This document shows, one piece after another, positions 52,864 through 57,249 of a DNA stretch of 57,249 nt. Every line of letters begins with the position of its first letter. The first letter of the stretch is position 1. The notes below the pieces were generated by a model. It saw only the letters and a program-made list of their open reading frames with translations, had not been told where the DNA came from and made no database searches. This DNA comes from Bacteroides sp. OM05-12 (lineage in GTDB: Bacteria; Bacteroidota; Bacteroidia; Bacteroidales; Bacteroidaceae): contig NZ_QSUN01000024.1 of NCBI RefSeq assembly GCF_003438995.1, positions 1-57,249 on the forward strand, in the 5' to 3' direction. The position numbers and the translations under genes were made by a program.

Positions 52864-54018
52864 TTATTCAATTCTGCGAGAACCGTTTCCAATTACTACA
52901 TCGTATACTTTCGGACTTCTACCGAATTTAGCTTTGAATCTGTCTTTAGCTGTAGCAATGAAAGTATCGTAGAGCTCATTTTTTACCAAATTGATAGTAC
53001 AACCACCGAAGCCGCCACCCATTACTCGTGAACCGGTAACACCACAATCAAATGCTATGTCATTCAAAAAGTCAAGTTCTTCGCAGCTTACTTCATACAA
53101 TTTGCTCATGCCATAATGTGTTTCGTACATCTTTTGCCCAACCGTTTCATAGTCGCCTTTTTCCAATGCATCGCAAACATCAAGTACACGCTGTATTTCT
53201 TCGATAACGTATTCGGCACGCATATAATCTTCTTGGCTGATTTCAGCTTTTGATTCATTCAACATTTCCATAGTACAATCACGAAGGAATTCTACATGAG
53301 GATGTTTTTTCTGAATAGCTGCTACAGCGGCTTCACAACTTTGTCTGCGTTTGTTGTAAGCAGAAGAAGCCAATTCATGTTTTACAACTGAATCGACCAA
53401 TACTAAACGGTATCCTTCCGGTTTAAATGGGAAATACTGATATTCCAGTGAACGACAATCTAAACGAATAAGGCTGCCTTCTTTTCCGAATACCGAAGCA
53501 AATTGATCCATTATACCACAATTAACTCCACAATAGTTATGCTCAGTAGCTTGACCTACTTTCGCTAATTCGAACTTATCTATTTTATTTTCACCGAAAA
53601 GTTCATTAATAGCAAATGCATAGGTGCTTTCCAAAGCTGCCGATGATGACATTCCTGCTCCTAGAGGTACATCACCTGCAAAAGCTGTATCAAAACCTTT
53701 TACGTTTACGCCTCGTTTGATCATTTCACGGCATACACCGAAAATATATCTTGCCCAACTTGCTTTGGGGGCATCTTCTTCTTGCAAACCGAATTCTGTG
53801 TAATCTTTTAAGTCGATGGAGTAAGCACGTACTTTGTCTGTTCCGTTAGGTTTGATTTCGGCAAGCATGCCTTTGTCTACCGCACCCGGAAATACAAATC
53901 CGCCATTATAGTCGGTATGCTCACCAATCAGATTGATACGTCCCGGAGAAGCGTATATCGAACCGGTTGTCCCATCAAAATGCTTAATAAAGCGGCTTCT
54001 TACAAATTCTATATCCAT
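52864..54018 (-). CDS. galK: Galactokinase
   Basis: The 384-residue GHMP kinase phosphorylates galactose at C1. Signature GRINLIGEHTDY (26-37), ATP loop PLGAGMSSSAALE (about 130-142) and third motif MGGGFGGCTINLV (about 340-352) are all present. The gene follows the transporter by 72 bases that contain an inverted repeat. A terminator follows. Confidence 0.97.
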   Translation of the reverse strand: MDIEFVRSRFIKHFDGTTGSIYASPGRINLIGEHTDYNGGFVFPGAVDKGMLAEIKPNGTDKVRAYSIDLKDYTEFGLQEEDAPKASWARYIFGVCREMIKRGVNVKGFDTAFAGDVPLGAGMSSSAALESTYAFAINELFGENKIDKFELAKVGQATEHNYCGVNCGIMDQFASVFGKEGSLIRLDCRSLEYQYFPFKPEGYRLVLVDSVVKHELASSAYNKRRQSCEAAVAAIQKKHPHVEFLRDCTMEMLNESKAEISQEDYMRAEYVIEEIQRVLDVCDALEKGDYETVGQKMYETHYGMSKLYEVSCEELDFLNDIAFDCGVTGSRVMGGGFGGCTINLVKNELYDTFIATAKDRFKAKFGRSPKVYDVVIGNGSRRIE

Positions 54019-54047
54019 GATATTATACGTTTAAAGGTTTATAATTA

Positions 54048-54077
54048 TATACCCGCACATTATATTGTACGGGTATA
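54048..54077. repeat. Inverted repeat between transporter and galK
   Basis: TATACCCG (54048-54055) and CGGGTATA (54070-54077) are perfect arms around a 14-base loop. It could be an attenuator, processing site or operator that reduces or adjusts galK expression relative to the transporter. Confidence 0.5.
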
Positions 54078-54090
54078 CCTTAATTCTTTA

Positions 54091-55548
54091 TTATTCTACA
54101 GGAATATTTTTATTTACGTTCTTACAGCCGATAAGTGCATACCATAACAGATAAGCTACACAGATAAACATAACCCAGTAACTGCTGAGGTAACCGGCTA
54201 CGTCGGCAACATATCCTTGAATTAAAGGAATGATACCTCCACCGCAAACCATGACCATAAAGATACCGGATGCAGCAGCTGTGTATTTTCCTAATCCTTC
54301 TACGGCAAGGTTAAAGATGCCACCCCACATAACTGAGGTACATAATCCGCAGAGGATAAGGAATATGACATTTATCGGAATAATGACTGTTTCATCTGAA
54401 CCAACCAAGGAACTGACGTTTACACCCATAGATGTCGGTAAGAAGATAGCACCTATAAGAAGAATTAAACCTAAACAAGCAACGAAAGTCAACATTGATT
54501 TGCTGGAGAAGTGATTTCCTAAAGATGCTCCGACCAATCGGCCTACCAGCATGAGTAACCAATATAGTCCGACGAGTGTTCCTGCTATACCGGCAGCAAT
54601 ACCTAATCCCGGTTTTACTTCTTGGTTGACAACTTTCTGAGCTTTATTATAAGTATCCTGACCAATTACTTTCGGAGTATATTCTTCGTTTCCGAAGTTG
54701 GCTTTGTCTTCTTCTTGCAATGTTACTAAATAAGTATTGTCGGCTTGTTGTTTTTCATATTCTGCAATTGTAACCTCGGCTTGTTCCGTGGTAAGAGTTG
54801 TCATGAATAAATTAGCAGTACTTGGAATACCTACTTCAATACCTACATAGATAAATATAGCAACTGTACCTAATATAAAGTGGCGGAAAGACATAGGACC
54901 GTATTTGTCTTTTTGTCCTTTTTTAGCGCCTGCTTCATTGCTTTGCATATCGGGTTCCGGAATATTAACAAAGTAAAGAACAATGAATGCAAGAGCAAAG
55001 ATACCCATTGCCAAGAATAAGGCAGGAGTAGCTTTTGCTATCGTTCTTCCGGCTTCTGCTCCCATTAGCCAACCTACTAACATAGGAGCTATCGTAGCAC
55101 CGATAGAGTTGATGGAACCTCCGAATTGGAGTAACTGATTTCCTTTCTTTCCTCCGCCGCCTAATGTGTTCAACATTGGGTTTACTACTGTATTAAGCAT
55201 ACATACAGAGAAACCGCTGACAAAAGCACCTGCCAGATATACCGGGAAGCTTTCTACTTTTCCTGATAAAAACTGAATACCTACACCGATAAATCCTACA
55301 ATAATTGCTGCTAATGCTGTTTTCTTGTAACCTATCTTCTTAAGCATTAAGCCGGCGGGAATACCCATAAAAGCGTATGCTATAAAATTGGCGAAGAATC
55401 CAAGTTGTGATTCGAAATTGGTAGCGTTGAATTGTTTAGCTGCGATAACTCCCATAGGGCTAGGAAGACCTGTGACGAAAGCTATCATGAAGAAGAGAGC
55501 GAACATCATTGCAATAGGCAATGCATAATTCTTTTTTTCCTGATTCAT
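54091..55548 (-). CDS. MFS glucose/galactose transporter (GluP-type)
   Basis: The 485-residue, twelve-helix major facilitator has the FucP/GluP-family start LPIAMMFALFFMIAFVTGL, the motif LMLKKIGYKKTALAA in the helix 2-3 loop, and GSINSIGATIAPMLVGWL. A central cytoplasmic or periplasmic insertion of about 60 charged residues (near residues 245-300, EEDKANFGNEEYTPK) is larger than in Brucella GluP. It sits between galM and galK and should import galactose or glucose with H+ or Na+. Confidence 0.93.
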   Translation of the reverse strand: MNQEKKNYALPIAMMFALFFMIAFVTGLPSPMGVIAAKQFNATNFESQLGFFANFIAYAFMGIPAGLMLKKIGYKKTALAAIIVGFIGVGIQFLSGKVESFPVYLAGAFVSGFSVCMLNTVVNPMLNTLGGGGKKGNQLLQFGGSINSIGATIAPMLVGWLMGAEAGRTIAKATPALFLAMGIFALAFIVLYFVNIPEPDMQSNEAGAKKGQKDKYGPMSFRHFILGTVAIFIYVGIEVGIPSTANLFMTTLTTEQAEVTIAEYEKQQADNTYLVTLQEEDKANFGNEEYTPKVIGQDTYNKAQKVVNQEVKPGLGIAAGIAGTLVGLYWLLMLVGRLVGASLGNHFSSKSMLTFVACLGLILLIGAIFLPTSMGVNVSSLVGSDETVIIPINVIFLILCGLCTSVMWGGIFNLAVEGLGKYTAAASGIFMVMVCGGGIIPLIQGYVADVAGYLSSYWVMFICVAYLLWYALIGCKNVNKNIPVE

Positions 55549-55598
55549 AATCTTTTAAAGTTATTTTTTGTTATTAAATTGGGTTAGTTATTCCTATT

Positions 55599-56702
55599 TT
55601 ATTCGATGCCAAACTTATAAATAGTAGTTTGGTGGTATTTTTCATTTTTATCTAATACTACTGAAGGAAAATGCGGTTTATTTGGTGAGTCCGGAAAATG
55701 TTGAGCCTCAAAGCATATAGCACTTCTTGCGGGGAAAGTTGCTCCATGTGCTCCGGCAAATCCATTCAACCAGTTACCTGTATAAAGCTGTACACCCGGT
55801 TCAGTGGTATATACTTCCATGCTTCTTCCGCTTATTGGTTCTACACATTTTGCTGCAAAACTGAGTTCTCTCGGTTCTTTTTTATTTAAAACATAACAAT
55901 GGTCATAACCTGCGCCATATATCAGTTGTTGAAATTTATCATTAATTCTCTCTCCTACGGTATGCGGGGTACGGAAATCCATCGGTGTGCCTTCCACCTT
56001 TGCTATTTCACCGGTAGGGATGGATACATCGTCCATCGGGGTATAAAAATCGGAGTTGATAGTTACTAGATTATTATCTACTGTAGGTGTAGGATTCGCA
56101 ATTCCTGCCAGATTAAAGAAACCATGGTTAGTGAGATTCACGAGTGTCTTTTTATCTGTTTCGGCTTCATATTTAATAATAAAAGCATTGTCATCATCCA
56201 ACGTATAGCTCATTATGACGGATAAGTTGCCGGGAAAACCTTCTTCACCATCGATAGATGTATATTTGAAAGTAACGGAGTTTGCAGTAGTTTGCTCTGC
56301 ATTCCATACCGCGGTGTGGAAACCTGTAGGACCGCCATGTAATGAGTTGGGACCATTGTTAATGGTTAAAGAATATTCTTTTCCGTCAAGTGTGAATTTG
56401 CCTTTGGCAATACGATTCCCATAACGTCCGATGGTAGTGCTTAGAAATGGTTCGGGGCTATTAACGACCTTGTCAATGTTATCATGCCCTAAAATTACAT
56501 TTGCATATTTGCCATTGCGATCCGGTACCATAATTGATAGAATAGCAGCGCCATAATTGGTCACTGCTATTTCTGTACCTTTATTATTTTTGAGAATGAA
56601 CAAGTCCGTTTGCTTTCCGTTTATCGTCTTTTGAAAGTCCTTTTTGTCAAGTTTTGACAGGTTATTTTCTGTTGAAAATGTGTTTATCATGATATTCTTC
56701 AA
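55599..56702 (-). CDS. galM: Aldose 1-epimerase (galactose mutarotase), cytosolic
   Basis: The 367-residue mutarotase has no signal peptide. Active-site motifs are NNGPNSLHGG, LTNHGFFNLAG, GYDHCYVL and catalytic Glu in CFEAQHFPDSPN. It provides alpha-galactose for GalK and is the first gene of the gal operon. A second in-frame ATG at 56690 (MINTFSTENN) is possible. The upstream region has TTGGG-ATA-CCCAA (around 56743-56755), a possible operator. Confidence 0.95.
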   Translation of the reverse strand: MKNIMINTFSTENNLSKLDKKDFQKTINGKQTDLFILKNNKGTEIAVTNYGAAILSIMVPDRNGKYANVILGHDNIDKVVNSPEPFLSTTIGRYGNRIAKGKFTLDGKEYSLTINNGPNSLHGGPTGFHTAVWNAEQTTANSVTFKYTSIDGEEGFPGNLSVIMSYTLDDDNAFIIKYEAETDKKTLVNLTNHGFFNLAGIANPTPTVDNNLVTINSDFYTPMDDVSIPTGEIAKVEGTPMDFRTPHTVGERINDKFQQLIYGAGYDHCYVLNKKEPRELSFAAKCVEPISGRSMEVYTTEPGVQLYTGNWLNGFAGAHGATFPARSAICFEAQHFPDSPNKPHFPSVVLDKNEKYHQTTIYKFGIE

Positions 56703-56940
56703 TTTTAAAGTATTTGTAATTTGTACGCAAATAAAATTAAAAACTTTGGGATACCCAAATAAAAACTATAAAACTATTTGTCGGTTTAAGAAACTTTCGC
56801 TTATAAATAATTATCTATATGTGTCTGCTGATTTAATATGCTTGAATTTTTCGGTGGTAGACGAAAAAGGAGGTTTCTACGGATGAGAAATGTTATCGGA
56901 ACGGAACAGTTTGAGGACATATATGCTTGAATTTTAGGAT

Positions 56941-57059
56941 ACGGTCGATCGTTAACAAACGATAGGAGTTTGTCATCAATCGACCGTACCTTTGTCTTTA
57001 ATCGTCCGTATGTCTTTTTTCAATCAACCTGATGTTTTTCGAAAACATCAGGTTGATTG
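56941..57059. repeat. Intergenic hairpin repeat module B, copy 4
   Basis: ACGGTCGATCG and ATCAATCGACCGTAC enclose the core CAAACGATAGGAGTTTG (56956-56972). It is followed by a near-perfect hairpin CAATCAACCTGATGTTTT / AAAACATCAGGTTGATTG (57021-57059). Confidence 0.85.
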
Positions 57060-57132
57060 AATAAGTCATCTAGGTCGATTTTTATAGACTTTATCAGTGT
57101 TTTGTACTAAAACAAAATTATTATTTTCTTTC

Positions 57133-57200
57133 TTCACCTTATCACTATTCGCATTCTTGTTCTTGATTAACAGTGAATTACAGTGAAGGCACTTTTTTTT
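57133..57200. repeat. Intergenic repeat module C, copy 2, interrupted at its right edge
   Basis: TTCACCTTATCACTATTCGC at the left and CAGTGAAGGCACTTTTT at the right match 41210-41275. The similarity stops abruptly where the apparent insertion-sequence end begins. Confidence 0.8.
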
Positions 57201-57204
57201 GAAC

Positions 57205-57249
57205 TGCACCCCAAAAGTTGGACAAAAAAGAGTCTTACACATGAAATTA
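57205..57249. mobile_element. Probable terminal end of an insertion sequence (IS3-like), truncated by the window
   Basis: TGCACCCCAAAAGTTGGACA resembles the terminal inverted repeats of IS3-family (IS150-type) elements. No transposase is visible because the window stops 45 bases in. The position directly abutting a broken repeat supports an insertion. Confidence 0.5.

Larger units (their letters stand above)
56703..57204. other. Gene-free right-edge region with repeats
   Basis: The first 60 bases are the gal promoter region. Bases 56760-56930 hold nothing I can assign; a short frame there is not convincing. Repeats B and C follow. Confidence 0.6.

Noticed and set aside
1..57249. tRNA, rRNA or classical riboswitch genes
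   Set aside because: I looked through the intergenic regions for cloverleaf and conserved riboswitch cores and recognised none, although a covariance-model scan was not possible.

Overview
This window looks like a chromosomal segment of a gut Bacteroides (B. thetaiotaomicron / B. ovatus group). The evidence is Bacteroidota-type -7 promoter boxes (TAnnTTTG) upstream of most transcription units, a pyrophosphate-dependent phosphofructokinase, a NagB-like/LmbE fusion, a PF14121-type porin, a DUF3244 protein, and an L-arabinose operon controlled by a Nudix-family AraR. I saw no rRNA, tRNA or CRISPR array, and no phage or conjugative genes. The only trace of an insertion sequence is an apparent IS end at the right edge.

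Layout. 1-526 is a composite of diverged intergenic repeats. 527-1468 is a cassette of three small genes, one of them TusA-like. 1529-6083 carries an envelope amidase/xanthan-lyase-like protein, a tyrosine phosphatase and a HAD phosphatase. 6200-6340 is a large palindromic element. 6346-8337 is the NagB-like/LmbE fusion. 8462-10082 holds an omega-amidase, an acyltransferase and a small conserved protein. 10437-16131 is a complete RND efflux operon. 16132-16607 repeats the left-edge repeat composite in inverted orientation. 16608-23898 has a quinol-monooxygenase-like protein, PPi-PFK, a GH25 lysozyme, PrmA, a Ser-rich exported protein and a FadL-like outer-membrane protein. 24017-35459 is a mixed accessory stretch: an HTH regulator, a guanine deaminase, a DUF4421-type protein, a Gfo/Idh oxidoreductase, membrane proteins, a porin with a solute-binding protein, a TPR/HTH membrane regulator with a DUF3244 partner, and a voltage-gated-type K+ channel with a zinc ribbon. 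35590-38746 is a ferredoxin-linked 2-oxoacid oxidoreductase operon that includes a 55-residue membrane protein. 38895-40925 is a patatin-barrel protein. 40926-41641 is a dense repeat island. 41642-52651 is the arabinose/pentose operon (mro, symporter, araR, araD, araA, araB, tkt, rpiB). 52864-56702 is the galactose operon (galM, gluP-type transporter, galK).

How the genes work together. Extracellular arabinose and galactose from plant polysaccharides would be mutarotated by the lipoprotein epimerase and by GalM. They would be imported by the SGLT and MFS symporters and converted by AraA/AraB/AraD or GalK. Transketolase and RpiB then feed the products through the pentose phosphate pathway to PPi-PFK. 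The 2-oxoacid:ferredoxin oxidoreductase supplies reduced ferredoxin for anaerobic metabolism.

The most striking features are non-coding. Nearly every junction of the ara operon holds an imperfect-palindrome element. The araA-araD junction instead carries a GC-rich structured block and five exact-length 24-bp palindromic tandem units that end one base from the araD stop. A second hairpin family with the core CAAACGATAGGAGTTTG occurs at four intergenic sites. The most notable protein-level observation is that the NagB-like domain lacks most residues needed for deaminase catalysis.
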